Of a DNA stretch of 64,000 nt, positions 26,167-34,960 are shown piece after piece. Every line of letters begins with the position of its first letter. Position 1 is the stretch's first letter. The notes beneath the pieces were generated by a model. It saw only the letters and a program-made list of their open reading frames with translations. It had not been told where the DNA came from and made no database searches. The stretch comes from an uncultured Opitutia bacterium (lineage in GTDB: Bacteria > Verrucomicrobiota > Verrucomicrobiia > Opitutales > Opitutaceae): positions 37,069 to 101,068 of the forward strand of contig CAIUWA010000007.1 of NCBI GenBank assembly GCA_903902745.1, given 5' to 3'. The position numbers and the translations under genes are program-made.

Positions 26167-26790
26167 TCAGCCCAATTGGGCCTTAAGGTTCTCAACTTCG
26201 GCTTTCAATTGTTTGGTGAGCCGATGGCTGATGAGGTAGATGGAGGCGGGATTGATGCCGAGTTCGCGTGACACGCGCAGCACCGGCCAGTTTTGGCAGG
26301 CATAGAGGTCAAACGCCTGAAACTGTTTGGCCGGTACCCGCCGGGCAAGCCGGGCGAGGGCGACATCCAGCACATTGCGCTGCCATTCATCCTCCCAAGT
26401 CGTTTCGTCACTGGTCTGCGGATCAGGTATGCGCTCGACGCTCCCCGTGGCGGTTTTGTCCCGGCCGATTGCGACATGATGCTCCTCGGGTCGCCGCGCC
26501 CGGAATTTGTCCGCCACGCGCCAACTGGTCAGATTCATCAGCCAGCCACGGAAACTGCCACGCTGCGGGTCGGACTCGAAGCTGTGGATGGTCTCCGCCA
26601 CCCGCTTGAAGACGTCCTGCATCACCTCCTCGGCTTCATTGTGGCTCAGGCCGGATCGGCGTGCCAGCCCGTAGACTAACTTGCGGTATAGGCGGTAAAA
26701 CTCCTCCCAACTGGCGGCATCCTTCCAGTCCCGGAGCCGGAAAAGCAGGCTGGCCCGGGTCAGCAGCGAGTTGGATTGCTCAAATGACAT
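26167..26790 (-). CDS. ECF-type RNA polymerase sigma factor
   Basis: A 207-residue sigma factor. Region 2 (about 20-90) includes WEEFYRLYRKLVYGLARR and AEEVMQDVFKRV; region 4 (about 140-200) has the helix-turn-helix LRVSRELGINPASIYLISHRL. The ATG at 26790 gives a normal start; an upstream frame extends to 27000 but is non-coding in character. It precedes the WD40 kinase gene by 100 bases on the same strand. ECF factors linked to such kinases are believed to respond to phosphorylation; that has not been tested here. Confidence 0.9.
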   Translation of the reverse strand: MSFEQSNSLLTRASLLFRLRDWKDAASWEEFYRLYRKLVYGLARRSGLSHNEAEEVMQDVFKRVAETIHSFESDPQRGSFRGWLMNLTSWRVADKFRARRPEEHHVAIGRDKTATGSVERIPDPQTSDETTWEDEWQRNVLDVALARLARRVPAKQFQAFDLYACQNWPVLRVSRELGINPASIYLISHRLTKQLKAEVENLKAQLG

Positions 26791-27142
26791 GGTGGGAGGT
26801 GTTGCCTCCTGTAACGGAATCAGCCGGGCAAATCTTGCAGAGAAATCGCACGAAGGGACAAGCCAGGGCAAGCATCGTGAAGATTTATTGATTTTTTTGA
26901 AAGATTCACCCGTCCGCCGACGTTTCAGGACAGCAGGAACTGTGATGTTTGCGAATGCCCTTCCAGCGGGACTGACAACCAGGAATCGGCGGGCTGACAT
27001 GATTTGCAGGGCAGCGGCTCTACGGGGGTAGAGTCGTAAGGGGTGGTGAACGCCCCGCCCTGCAAATCTTGCCAGCTCCGTCCTTTGGGGCGGGCAGGGT
27101 GCGCAGGCTTTTGGTCAGGACCAGGTAGGCACGGGCATCTGC
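26791..27142. other. 352-base gap upstream of the sigma gene
   Basis: No gene is seen. The gap holds the sigma factor promoter and the 68-bp inverted repeat at 27001-27068. The section 26840-26910 is AT-richer than its surroundings and may contain the promoter. Confidence 0.45.
27001..27068. repeat. cloverleaf-like inverted repeat
   Basis: Outer arms GATTTGCAGGGC (27001-27012) and GCCCTGCAAATC (27057-27068) are perfectly complementary over 12 bp. Between them CTCTAC/GTAGAG forms a 6-bp hairpin and GGGG/CCCC forms a shorter one, so the whole can fold as a three-way junction on either strand. It lies between the CCA enzyme stop and the sigma factor start, both on the minus strand. It could be a structured RNA, a bidirectional stop, or a small palindromic repeat unit. 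Confidence 0.6.
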
Positions 27143-28537
27143 TCAGGGTTCTTGGCGCAGGTGTTTTTGCAGCCAGGTCGTGCCCCCGGCCTCATCGGTG
27201 AATGCCCCGTCGAGTTGGGCCTCAAAGGCGGCGTCGAGAATGGGTTTGAATTCAGGACCGGGCTTGAGTCCCAGGGCGAGCAGATGGCGGCCGAGCATGA
27301 TCGGCTGCGGTGCGGTGCGCTCAAGGCTGAGCTGGTGGGCCTTGAGGCGGAGTTGATTGATCAGCTCGAAGGTCTCGGGGGTGCGTAGGGGCGGCCGGCC
27401 CAGTGAGTCGGCCGACATGACCAGGGCAAGGTCGTCGATGGTGGCCGGTGAGAGTTTGCGCGCCAGCCGTCGCACCTGGGTATCGGTGAATTCACCCCGC
27501 TGGCCGTGGTGGTGCACCAGATGATGCGTCACGAGCGCACTCACGGGCTGATCAAGGTCAAGGGGTGCGCCAATGCGGCCGAGAAACGCCTCCGCCAGCG
27601 GGCCGCCCGCCGCCTCGTGGCCCGGGCTGATCCAGCGCAGCGTGCCGCGGCGCTCGGCGCGGGAAGTGGTGGCGGGTTTGCCGAAGTCATGCGCGAGCAC
27701 GGCCAGAGTGAGCAGGCGCCGTCGGCCGACTGCGGCGGTCTGCCAGCCTTCGAGCGATACGAGCGCATCGAGGCAATGCTGGGTGTGGGTGAAAACATCG
27801 CCTTCCGGATGCCACTCGGGCTCCTGCGGCGTACCGCGCAGACCTGCGACTTCCGGGAAGTGTCGCAACCAGTCGGTTTCCTCCAACACGGCGAGCCCGC
27901 GGGACGGCTTCGAGGATTTCACCGCCCACTTGTCCCATTCGCCCCAGATGCGCTCGAGGGGCAGTTCGGAGAAGGCGCTGCTGATGGAACGGCACAACGC
28001 CGCCGTCTCGGGCGCGAGGGTGAAGTCGAAGCGCGCCGCGAATTGAAATGCGCGCAGCACGCGGAGCGGATCCTCCGTGAAGGCCGCGCTCGTATGCCGC
28101 AACCGGCGCGCGTGCAGGTCGGCCTGGCCGCCCCGCGGGTCGATTATCACCGAGGCGAAGGGATCATAGGCAATGGCATTGATGGTGAAGTCGCGCCGGG
28201 CGGAAGCTTCCGCGTCGCTGAGCGCGGAATCGGGTGCAACGGCGAAGCCGCGATGACCTGCGCCCGTCTTTGACTCGCGCCGCGGCAGGCTGAAATCGTA
28301 TTCGGCGGAGCCAAGGCGCACCTTGATCACGCCGAAACTTCGGCCGATGACATCCGTGGATCCGAATGGCGCTAGGACACGATGAAGCGTTTCGAAATCA
28401 ACTCCGGCGACCTCGACATCAAAATCCTTCGACGGGAGCCCGAGCAGCCAGTCGCGCACGCAGCCTCCCACGAGCCGGGGCCGCCCGACCCGGCGGACGG
28501 CCTCCAGTAGGGGACGCAATTCCTCGGGCAGTCGCAT
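27143..28537 (-). CDS. cca: tRNA nucleotidyltransferase / CCA-adding enzyme
   Basis: Nucleotidyltransferase adding or repairing the 3' CCA of tRNAs, 464 residues. The class II head motif LVGGCVRDWLLG and DFDVEV metal-binding aspartates (about 20-45) are intact, RRDFTINAIAYDP follows, and TEDPLRVLRAFQFAARFDF is the neck motif. A C-terminal HD-type region contains VLAHDFGKPATT and VTHHLVHHHGQ. The ATG at 28537 overlaps the DUF423 stop (TGATG), so expression is coupled. Confidence 0.93.
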   Translation of the reverse strand: MRLPEELRPLLEAVRRVGRPRLVGGCVRDWLLGLPSKDFDVEVAGVDFETLHRVLAPFGSTDVIGRSFGVIKVRLGSAEYDFSLPRRESKTGAGHRGFAVAPDSALSDAEASARRDFTINAIAYDPFASVIIDPRGGQADLHARRLRHTSAAFTEDPLRVLRAFQFAARFDFTLAPETAALCRSISSAFSELPLERIWGEWDKWAVKSSKPSRGLAVLEETDWLRHFPEVAGLRGTPQEPEWHPEGDVFTHTQHCLDALVSLEGWQTAAVGRRRLLTLAVLAHDFGKPATTSRAERRGTLRWISPGHEAAGGPLAEAFLGRIGAPLDLDQPVSALVTHHLVHHHGQRGEFTDTQVRRLARKLSPATIDDLALVMSADSLGRPPLRTPETFELINQLRLKAHQLSLERTAPQPIMLGRHLLALGLKPGPEFKPILDAAFEAQLDGAFTDEAGGTTWLQKHLRQEP

Positions 28538-28965
28538 CAGGATTTGGATCGGCTGGCCGGCCTGACTTGGGTGAGCGCGTGGGCGATGACACAGCCCCAG
28601 CCTGCGAGGAGCGACAACCCGCCCAAGGGAGTAATCGGACCGAACAGCTGTTTGGGCCCATCCAGCGCCAAGACGTAAAGTGAACCGGAGAAAAAGAGCA
28701 CGCCCAACGACCAGCAGCGTGCGGTCCATGTGAGCCAGTGGCGTGACCGCTCGCCAGCAGGGGACCCGGCTGGCGGGTTCCAAGCGGCAATGCCGAGCAA
28801 GGCGGTGGCATGGATCAGTTGATAAAAAACTCCGGTTTCCCAAATGTCATGGGTGCCATGGGCCGCGAGTGTCGCCTTGAGAGCATGGGCTCCAAAAGCG
28901 CCCAAGAATACTCCTGTGAGTCCCAACCCTCCGCTCATTAACATGATATTTGAAGTATTTCTCAT
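28537..28965 (-). CDS. DUF423 membrane protein
   Basis: A 142-residue inner-membrane protein with four hydrophobic segments. The motif FLGAFGAHALK near residue 20, YQLIHATALLGIA, FFSGSLYVLAL and GPITPLGGLSLLAGW are hallmarks of DUF423 (YgdD-like). The function of the family is not known. The stop overlaps the CCA enzyme start, forming a two-gene unit. Confidence 0.9.
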   Translation of the reverse strand: MRNTSNIMLMSGGLGLTGVFLGAFGAHALKATLAAHGTHDIWETGVFYQLIHATALLGIAAWNPPAGSPAGERSRHWLTWTARCWSLGVLFFSGSLYVLALDGPKQLFGPITPLGGLSLLAGWGCVIAHALTQVRPASRSKS

Positions 28966-29088
28966 CCAGTTTCGAGGTATGAAAGCAAATGCTTGGAACG
29001 CGGGAGGGTTTGGGCAGTCCAGTTACGGTTGTGTGCCGGGATCCTTAACGGCACGCCACATCAAACCCAACCAAACAGAACATCATCC

Positions 29089-29832
29089 ATGAAAAACATC
29101 ATCTACGCGATCGCCGCCCTTGGCGCGGCATCCGGTCTGCACGCGCAGCAGGAGCCGAAGTCGGACTACTCCATCACCGCTGACTTCACCTATGCCTCGG
29201 AATACATTTTCCGTGGCGCCGAGAACGCTGGCAACTCGTTCCAGCCGTCCGTGGAATTCACCAAGGGCGACTTCAGCCTCAACCTCTGGACGAACCAGCC
29301 CGTGACCAAGCATGAGAACAACGAAATCGACCTGAGCGCGAGTTACGGCTTCAAGGCCAGCAATGCGCTCAAGTTCGAGGGCGTTATCACCTCCTACAAC
29401 TACCCCGAGGCGAATCGCGGCCAGACCAAGGACACCGTCGAGGCTGGCATTGGCGCCACCTACACCGTCGCCGGTCTCTCGCCCAGCGTCTATTACTACC
29501 ACGATCTGACCCTGAAGGCGGACACCGTGCAGGGTGCGGTTGGCTACAGTCTTCCCTTGGAAGCGATTGGGGCTTCGGTCGACACGAGCATCTACATTGG
29601 CACCGTGAGCGCGCGTGACTGGGCTCCGGATGCGGCTGGTCCGGCAATTCATGAATCCTATGGCTACTATGGGGTCGACGTGAGCGTGCCGTACAAGCTC
29701 AACAAGAACGCCACGTGGACCGTCGCGGCCCACTACGCGGAGAACCGCAATCTCGCCGGGGTCGGCGGTCCGGCGGGTACGCTGGGCAAGCGCAACCTCT
29801 GGGTCACGACGGGTATCACCATCGGCTTCTGA
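29089..29832 (+). CDS. TorF-family putative outer-membrane porin
   Basis: A 247-residue exported beta-barrel protein. A signal peptide (about 1-20, ending HAQ) is followed by alternating amphipathic strands; SITADFTYASEYIFRG near the N-terminus is the TorF-like signature, and the protein ends in a Phe (TTGITIGF) as barrel proteins often do. Substrate is not known. The start at 29089 was chosen for the signal peptide; a longer frame from 28993 has no leader character. It is a single-gene unit with its own terminator. Confidence 0.87.
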   Translation: MKNIIYAIAALGAASGLHAQQEPKSDYSITADFTYASEYIFRGAENAGNSFQPSVEFTKGDFSLNLWTNQPVTKHENNEIDLSASYGFKASNALKFEGVITSYNYPEANRGQTKDTVEAGIGATYTVAGLSPSVYYYHDLTLKADTVQGAVGYSLPLEAIGASVDTSIYIGTVSARDWAPDAAGPAIHESYGYYGVDVSVPYKLNKNATWTVAAHYAENRNLAGVGGPAGTLGKRNLWVTTGITIGF

Positions 29833-29871
29833 TCGCAGGCAGCGGTGCTCAACCGCGTCGGCTTATTTTAC

Positions 29872-29907
29872 AAGTCCGCCCCGTTTTTTCGGGGCGGACT
29901 TTTTTTG
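29872..29907 (+). terminator. strong intrinsic terminator after the porin gene
   Basis: AAGTCCGCCCC pairs perfectly with GGGGCGGACTT around GTTTTTTC, followed by a run of T residues. Confidence 0.92.
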
Positions 29908-29978
29908 GCCGGCCATCGTGCCGGATGAGCAAACGAGATGACCTTGGGGCGCGTGATTCCCCCGGCCGAACTAAGCGG

Positions 29979-30006
29979 TTGACAGTCTTTCGCGAAACCC
30001 TAGCAC
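29979..30006 (+). promoter_or_regulatory. candidate rplM promoter
   Basis: A perfect TTGACA (29979-29984) is followed after 16 bases by TAGCAC (30001-30006), a poor -10. Transcription would start about ten bases before the rplM ATG. The -35 is good, the -10 doubtful. Confidence 0.4.
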
Positions 30007-30021
30007 TTGGCCCCTTTTCCC

Positions 30022-30450
30022 ATGAAAACCTTCCTCGCCAAAAAGGAGACGGTGCAGCCCAAATGGTATCTGATCGATGCCGAGGGGCAGGTCCTTGGCC
30101 GTCTCGCCGTGAAAGCCGCCAACATCATCCGCGGCCGCCACAAGCCCACCTATACCGCGCACGTCGACACCGGCGACCATGTCGTGATCATCAATGCCGC
30201 CAAGGTCGTCCTCACCGGCAAGAAGGAAGCCAAGAACGAATACATGTTCTTCTCGGGCTTCGTCGGTGGCGAAAGCTACCGGAAGCTTTCCCTCATGCGC
30301 GAGCGGCACCCCGAGTTCATCATTGAGCACGCGGTCAAGGGCATGCTCCCGAAGAACCGGATCGCCGCGAAGATGCTCACCAAACTGCGCGTTTTTGCCG
30401 GCCCGACGCACACCCACGAGGCGCAGAACCCCGTCAAGCTTTCCGCCTGA
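30022..30450 (+). CDS. rplM: 50S ribosomal protein L13
   Basis: Large-subunit ribosomal protein, 142 residues, the usual length. The start [15 protein letters not shown], the block [18 protein letters not shown] and the C-terminal [14 protein letters not shown] are standard. The ATG at 30022 fits family N-termini; an earlier in-frame start at 30007 is within the promoter region. It precedes rpsI by 14 bases, the near-universal gene pair. Confidence 0.97.
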   Translation: MKTFLAKKETVQPKWYLIDAEGQVLGRLAVKAANIIRGRHKPTYTAHVDTGDHVVIINAAKVVLTGKKEAKNEYMFFSGFVGGESYRKLSLMRERHPEFIIEHAVKGMLPKNRIAAKMLTKLRVFAGPTHTHEAQNPVKLSA

Positions 30451-30464
30451 TTTGTGACCCGCCC

Positions 30465-30866
30465 ATGAGCACCACCACCGAAAACATCTTCATCGCCACC
30501 GGCCGCCGCAAGACCGCCACCGCCCGGGTTCGCCTGAGCGAGGGCAACGGCAAGCTGACCGTCAACGGTCGCACTTTCGACAGCTACTTCTCCCACGAGA
30601 ATTTCTCCAAGCAGGCCTACGCGCCGCTCCTCACCGTTGAGCTGCGGGAAAAGATCGATGTCACCGCGAACGTCGCCGGCGGCGGCGTCGCCGGCCAGGC
30701 CGGCGCCGTGGCGCACGGCATTGCCCGCGCCCTGCAGAAGATGAACGCCGAGCTTCGCCCGGCGCTCAAGAAGGCCGGCCACATCACGCGCGACCCGCGC
30801 GAAAAGGAACGCAAGAAGGCCGGCCAGCCGGGCGCCCGCAAGCGCTTCCAGTTCTCCAAGCGCTGA
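30465..30866 (+). CDS. rpsI: 30S ribosomal protein S9
   Basis: Small-subunit ribosomal protein of 133 residues. The [14 protein letters not shown] start, [19 protein letters not shown] and the end [10 protein letters not shown] (KR tail reaching the P-site tRNA) are typical of S9. It forms an operon with rplM and is followed by a terminator. Confidence 0.97.
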   Translation: MSTTTENIFIATGRRKTATARVRLSEGNGKLTVNGRTFDSYFSHENFSKQAYAPLLTVELREKIDVTANVAGGGVAGQAGAVAHGIARALQKMNAELRPALKKAGHITRDPREKERKKAGQPGARKRFQFSKR

Positions 30867-30889
30867 TCGCTTCCCGCTTCCTTTGCATC

Positions 30890-30920
30890 AAGGCGGAGCG
30901 CAACGCGCCCCGCCTTTTTT
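30890..30920 (+). terminator. intrinsic terminator after rpsI
   Basis: AAGGCGG (30890-30896) pairs with CCGCCTT (30910-30916) around AGCGCAACGCGCC, followed by TTTT. Confidence 0.8.
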
Positions 30921-30975
30921 GTGCCCGGAAAACCTGCTCGATTGCCTTTATTCACCGCTCGATTCTATTTCCCCC

Positions 30976-32001
30976 ATGAAAGTTGGTATTGTTGGTGCGT
31001 CCGGTTACGCCGGCGAAGTCCTGGTCAAACTCCTCCTCGGCCACCCGCAGGTCGAACTGGCGGCGGTGACGTCGCGCCAGCACGCGGGCAAGCCGCTCGC
31101 CCAGGTCATGCCCGCGGTGCGCGGTCTCGACCAAGGCCTGAAATTCACCGACTCCGACACCGCGGCCCTCGCCGCGAGTGACATTCCGCTTTTTTTCCTG
31201 GCCGTGCCGCATGGCGCCGCCGCCGAATTCGCCAAGGTTCTCGTGCCGGCCGGCAAGCGGGTGATTGACCTGAGCGCCGATTTCCGCGTCGCCGATCTCG
31301 CCACCTACGAAAAATATTACGGCCCGCACCACGCGCCTGAATTGCTGCCGGACGCCCGGTATGTGCTGCCCGAGCTCACGCCCTCGTCCTGGAAAACCGA
31401 GGCCAAGCTGGTTGCCTGTCCCGGCTGTTATCCCACCAGCATTCTTGTGCCGCTGCTGCCGTTATTGCGGGATGGCATCGTGTCGCGGCAGCACATCGTG
31501 GCCAATTCCTTCAGCGGCGTGAGCGGCGCCGGTCGCAAGGTGGAGGAAACATACCTGTTCGTGGAGCGGGCCGAGAGTGCCAAGGCCTACGGTTTGGTGA
31601 AACACCGGCACCTTTCGGAAATCGAGGAGCAGCTTGCGCTGCACACGGGCGGGAAGACCGTCATCCAGTTCAATCCGCACCTGGCCCCGATGCGTCGGGG
31701 CATCGCCACGACGATCACTGTGCCCGCTGCCGCGGGCGCGACCATCGAGACGCTCTATGCCTCGTGGCGCAAAACCTATGCGACCGCGCCCTTCGTGCAG
31801 ATCCTGCCGACGGGCGAGACGCCCGACACCGCGCACACCACCGGCACCAACCGGATCGACATGTCGGCCGTGCACGACCCGCGCACCGGCAACTTCATTC
31901 TCACCTCCGCCGAGGACAACCTCGTGAAGGGAACCAGCGGCCAGGCCGTGCAGATCATGAACCTCTGGTTCGGTTTCCCTGAGACCGCCGGGCTGGTGTA
32001 G
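30976..32001 (+). CDS. argC: N-acetyl-gamma-glutamyl-phosphate reductase
   Basis: Third step of arginine biosynthesis, NADPH-dependent reduction to N-acetylglutamate semialdehyde. The 341-residue product has the Rossmann start GIVGASGYAGE and the active-site block VACPGCYPTS with the catalytic Cys near 151, then SFSGVSGAGRK and KHRHLSEIEEQL. The ATG at 30976 (MKVGIVGAS) is standard; an upstream frame from 30883 runs through the rpsI terminator. It is separated from the other arg genes by hss-odc and the Pqi-like operon. Confidence 0.96.
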   Translation: MKVGIVGASGYAGEVLVKLLLGHPQVELAAVTSRQHAGKPLAQVMPAVRGLDQGLKFTDSDTAALAASDIPLFFLAVPHGAAAEFAKVLVPAGKRVIDLSADFRVADLATYEKYYGPHHAPELLPDARYVLPELTPSSWKTEAKLVACPGCYPTSILVPLLPLLRDGIVSRQHIVANSFSGVSGAGRKVEETYLFVERAESAKAYGLVKHRHLSEIEEQLALHTGGKTVIQFNPHLAPMRRGIATTITVPAAAGATIETLYASWRKTYATAPFVQILPTGETPDTAHTTGTNRIDMSAVHDPRTGNFILTSAEDNLVKGTSGQAVQIMNLWFGFPETAGLV

Positions 32002-32025
32002 GCGCGTTGCCCGCAGGGAATTTTT

Positions 32026-32044
32026 CGTCACGCATCCGTCACGG
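32026..32044. repeat. direct repeat CGTCACG-N5-GTCACGG upstream of hss
   Basis: GTCACG occurs twice with a 5-base spacer between the argC stop and the hss start. A near-identical 17-base arrangement lies across the argJ start codon (38642-38660). Two copies at related genes may be a regulator site or chance. Confidence 0.25.
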
Positions 32045-32154
32045 ATACGCCGGCGCTCCGCCGTGCGCCATCCGGAAAACTTCTTGTCAGCCGAGTGGGT
32101 TTCAAACACTTCTCGTGCTCGCAGAAATTACGAACGGCGCGGAAAAACCAAAAC

Positions 32155-32174
32155 CGGGGTGACTGACCCCGGGC
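32155..32174 (+). promoter_or_regulatory. hairpin in the hss leader
   Basis: CCGGGGT and ACCCCGG form a perfect 7-bp stem around GACTG, ending 32 bases before the hss ATG. No T-run follows. It may act in the untranslated leader of the polyamine operon. Confidence 0.35.
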
Positions 32175-32205
32175 CGACCTTCACCACAGCCAAAGCCAGA
32201 GTCCC

Positions 32206-33657
32206 ATGATCGCATTCAAAAATAAAATCCTCTTCGTCGGTTACGGCGCCGTTGCCGAGTGCACGCTGCCGATTCTCTTCAAGCACCTCAAGGTGCCGGC
32301 GAGGAACGTCACGATCATGGATTTCGAGAACCGCGCGGCCAAGCTGAAGCCCTGGACCGCCAAGGGCGTCCGCTTCGTGCGCGACCGCGTCACCGAGGAC
32401 AACATGGGCCGCCTCCTTAAAAAGTACGTCGGGGAGGGCGACATCCTGATCGACCTCGCCTGGAACATCGACGCGCTTGAGATCCTGCAATGGTGCCGCG
32501 ACCACGGCGTGATGTACATCAACACGTCGACCGAGCTCTGGGACCCGTACAAGACCGGCGCCCACCCGACGGAGAAGACCCTTTATTGGCGCCACATGAA
32601 CCTCCGCCGCATGACGGCGAAGTGGAAGGGCAAGGGCGCCACGGCTGTCATAGAGCACGGCGCGAACCCCGGGCTCATCTCGCATTTCGTCAAGCAGGGC
32701 CTGATCGATATCGGCAAGAAGCTCATCGCCGACAAGAAGGTGAAGGGTGCTGCGGCCGAGAAGATCACCGAGCTCAGCCGCACCGGCCAGTTCAACGTTC
32801 TTGCGCAGACGCTGGGCGTGAAGGTCATCCACTGCTCCGAGCGCGACACGCAGATCACCGACCAGCCGAAGCAGGTCGACGAGTTTGTGAACACGTGGTC
32901 CATCGAAGGCTTCCGCGAAGAAGGCACGACCACCGCCGAGATGGGCTGGGGCACGCACGAGAAGACGCTCCCGAAGTACGCCTACCAGCACAAGGAAGGG
33001 CCGAAGAACCAGATCTGCATCGCGCGCATGGGCATCAACACCTGGGTGCGCTCGTACGTCCCGGGCTGGGATATTCAGGGCATGGTCGTCCGCCACGGCG
33101 AGGCGTTCACGATTTCCGATCACCTCACGGTCTGGAAGAACGGCAAGGCGGTCTATCGTCCGACGATGCACTACGCGTACTGTCCCTGCGACGAGGCCAT
33201 CTCCTCGCTGCACGAAATGCGCGGTTACAATTACAAGCTGAACACCAACCAGCGCATCATGAATGATGAGATCACGAGCGGCGCTGACGTCCTCGGCGCG
33301 CTGATCATGGGCCATCCGTACAATTCGTGGTGGGTCGGCAGCGATCTCAGCATCGAAGAGTCCCGTCGCCTCGTCCCGCACCAGAATGCGACGACGATGC
33401 AGGTCGCGATCTCGGTCACGGCCGCGCTGATGTGGATGATTCAGAACCCGAAGGAAAGCGTCTGCGTGGCGGAAGACCTCCCGCACGATTACATCCTGAA
33501 GATTTCCAAGCCGTACCTCGGCAAGTGGATCTCGAAGCCGTACGATTGGACGCCGCTAAAGAATCGCGACACCACCTTCGACGCCTACGCGAAGCCGGAC
33601 TTCGACAAGAAGGATCCCTGGCAGTTCAAGAACTTCCTGATCTCCGACGCCGGCTGA
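32206..33657 (+). CDS. hss: homospermidine synthase
   Basis: NAD-dependent enzyme joining two putrescines (or putrescine and spermidine) into sym-homospermidine. The 483-residue product is of the saccharopine-dehydrogenase-like fold: FVGYGAVAECTLPIL (about 10-24) binds the dinucleotide; NTSTELWDPYK, EHGANPGLISHFVKQGL and HYAYCPCDEAISSLHEMRG follow the bacterial homospermidine synthase pattern. The ornithine decarboxylase gene begins 11 bases downstream, supplying putrescine, so the pair is a compact polyamine pathway. Confidence 0.94.
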   Translation: MIAFKNKILFVGYGAVAECTLPILFKHLKVPARNVTIMDFENRAAKLKPWTAKGVRFVRDRVTEDNMGRLLKKYVGEGDILIDLAWNIDALEILQWCRDHGVMYINTSTELWDPYKTGAHPTEKTLYWRHMNLRRMTAKWKGKGATAVIEHGANPGLISHFVKQGLIDIGKKLIADKKVKGAAAEKITELSRTGQFNVLAQTLGVKVIHCSERDTQITDQPKQVDEFVNTWSIEGFREEGTTTAEMGWGTHEKTLPKYAYQHKEGPKNQICIARMGINTWVRSYVPGWDIQGMVVRHGEAFTISDHLTVWKNGKAVYRPTMHYAYCPCDEAISSLHEMRGYNYKLNTNQRIMNDEITSGADVLGALIMGHPYNSWWVGSDLSIEESRRLVPHQNATTMQVAISVTAALMWMIQNPKESVCVAEDLPHDYILKISKPYLGKWISKPYDWTPLKNRDTTFDAYAKPDFDKKDPWQFKNFLISDAG

Positions 33658-33668
33658 GGCGCGCCCCG

Positions 33669-34808
33669 ATGATTGCGAAGTCCCTCCTGCAGAAACTGGC
33701 GCGGAAGCACGGCACGCCGCTCTTCGTGATTGATCACGACGAGCTGCGGAAGAACTACCGCCAGTTCCGGAAATACCTGCCGCGGGTCCAGGTTTACTTC
33801 GCGGTCAAGGCCAACTCCGATCCCGCCATCGTCCGCACGCTGTTCAAGGAGGGCTCGAGCTTCGACGTCGCGTCGATGCCGGAGTTCATGATCGTCCACG
33901 AGAACATCAAGCACCTGCCGGCCAAAAAGCGGCAGGACTGGATCTGGGACAAGATCATCTACGCCAACCCGACCAAGCCCGTCGAGACGCTGGAGGAGCT
34001 GAACCAGTACAAGCCGCTTGTCACCTTCGACAACTTCGAGGAGATCAAAAAGATCAAACAACACGCGCCCAACGCCGGGCTCGCGCTGCGCCTCCAGGTG
34101 CCGAACACGGGCGCGATGGTCGAGCTGTCCTCCAAGTTCGGCGCCGCGCCGGGCGAGGCGGTGGACATGATCCTCGCGGCCGACAAGGCCGGTCTTGTGG
34201 TCGAGGGCATCAGCTTCCACGTCGGCAGCCAGACCACCAATTTCCAGAATTACGTCCAGGCACTGAACCTCACCGCGAGTATTTTCAAGGAGGCGAAGGA
34301 TCGCGGCTATACGAAGATGAACCTGGTCGACATTGGCGGCGGCTTTCCGGCGCCCTACGACTCGAGCGTCCGGCCGTTCCGCGAACTCGCGAAGGTCATC
34401 AACACCGAGGTCGAGCGCCTTTTCCCGAAGGACATCCAGATCCTCGCCGAGCCTGGGCGCTTCCTCGTTGCCTCTGCCGGTTACGCTGTCTCGAAGGTCA
34501 TCGGCAAGGCCGTGCGCGACGGCAAAATGTGCTACTACATCAATGATGGCGTGTACCACACGTACTCCGGTGTGATCTTCGACCACTGCAAGTATCCCAT
34601 CAAGTCGTTCAAGAAGGGCCCGACACAGATCTGCTCCGTCTTCGGCCCGACCTGCGACGCGCTCGACGTGGTCTCGATGGCGGAAAACCTGCCCGCACTT
34701 GAGCGCGACGATTTCGTCTATAGCGAGAACATCGGCGCCTACAGCCACGCCTCCGCGACCTACTTCAACGGCTTCCCGCCCGCGACGGTCGTGCACGTGA
34801 ACCAGTGA
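33669..34808 (+). CDS. ornithine decarboxylase, fold III (alanine-racemase-like)
   Basis: PLP enzyme converting ornithine to putrescine, 379 residues. The PLP lysine lies in YFAVKANSD (Lys47), SFHVGSQ and DIGGGFPAPY bind PLP phosphate, and FGPTCDALDVV carries the cysteine of the ODC active site. The lack of lysine- or DAP-specific changes and the pairing with hss favour ornithine. The ATG at 33669 follows the hss stop by 11 bases. Ornithine is made by argJ/argD encoded nearby. Confidence 0.9.
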   Translation: MIAKSLLQKLARKHGTPLFVIDHDELRKNYRQFRKYLPRVQVYFAVKANSDPAIVRTLFKEGSSFDVASMPEFMIVHENIKHLPAKKRQDWIWDKIIYANPTKPVETLEELNQYKPLVTFDNFEEIKKIKQHAPNAGLALRLQVPNTGAMVELSSKFGAAPGEAVDMILAADKAGLVVEGISFHVGSQTTNFQNYVQALNLTASIFKEAKDRGYTKMNLVDIGGGFPAPYDSSVRPFRELAKVINTEVERLFPKDIQILAEPGRFLVASAGYAVSKVIGKAVRDGKMCYYINDGVYHTYSGVIFDHCKYPIKSFKKGPTQICSVFGPTCDALDVVSMAENLPALERDDFVYSENIGAYSHASATYFNGFPPATVVHVNQ

Positions 34809-34839
34809 GGCAGGCACGGGCGTTGCCGACTGTTAAAAT

Positions 34840-34889
34840 TGTAGGCCAGCCCGCTGGGCTGGCAGCCACATCAGCGAGGTGGCCTACAG
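34840..34889. repeat. palindromic repeat with TGTAGGCCA ends
   Basis: TGTAGGCCA and TGGCCTACA are perfect inverted ends of a 50-base unit; inside, GCCC/GGGC and CCAC/GGTGG can form secondary hairpins. It follows odc directly and could also end its transcript. It shares the TGTAG...CTACA ends of several repeats in this window. Confidence 0.6.
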
Positions 34890-34960
34890 GGAGAAGGATC
34901 TCGCCCGATCTTTTCATCGGCGATTCACTGGCGAGGCCGTGAGGATCTTACTATCCGGTC

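Noticed and set aside
32128..33486. A 452-codon minus-strand frame opposite homospermidine synthase
   Set aside because: Mirror of the strongly conserved hss frame; composition (Arg, Asp, His, Val rich) is typical of antisense shadows.
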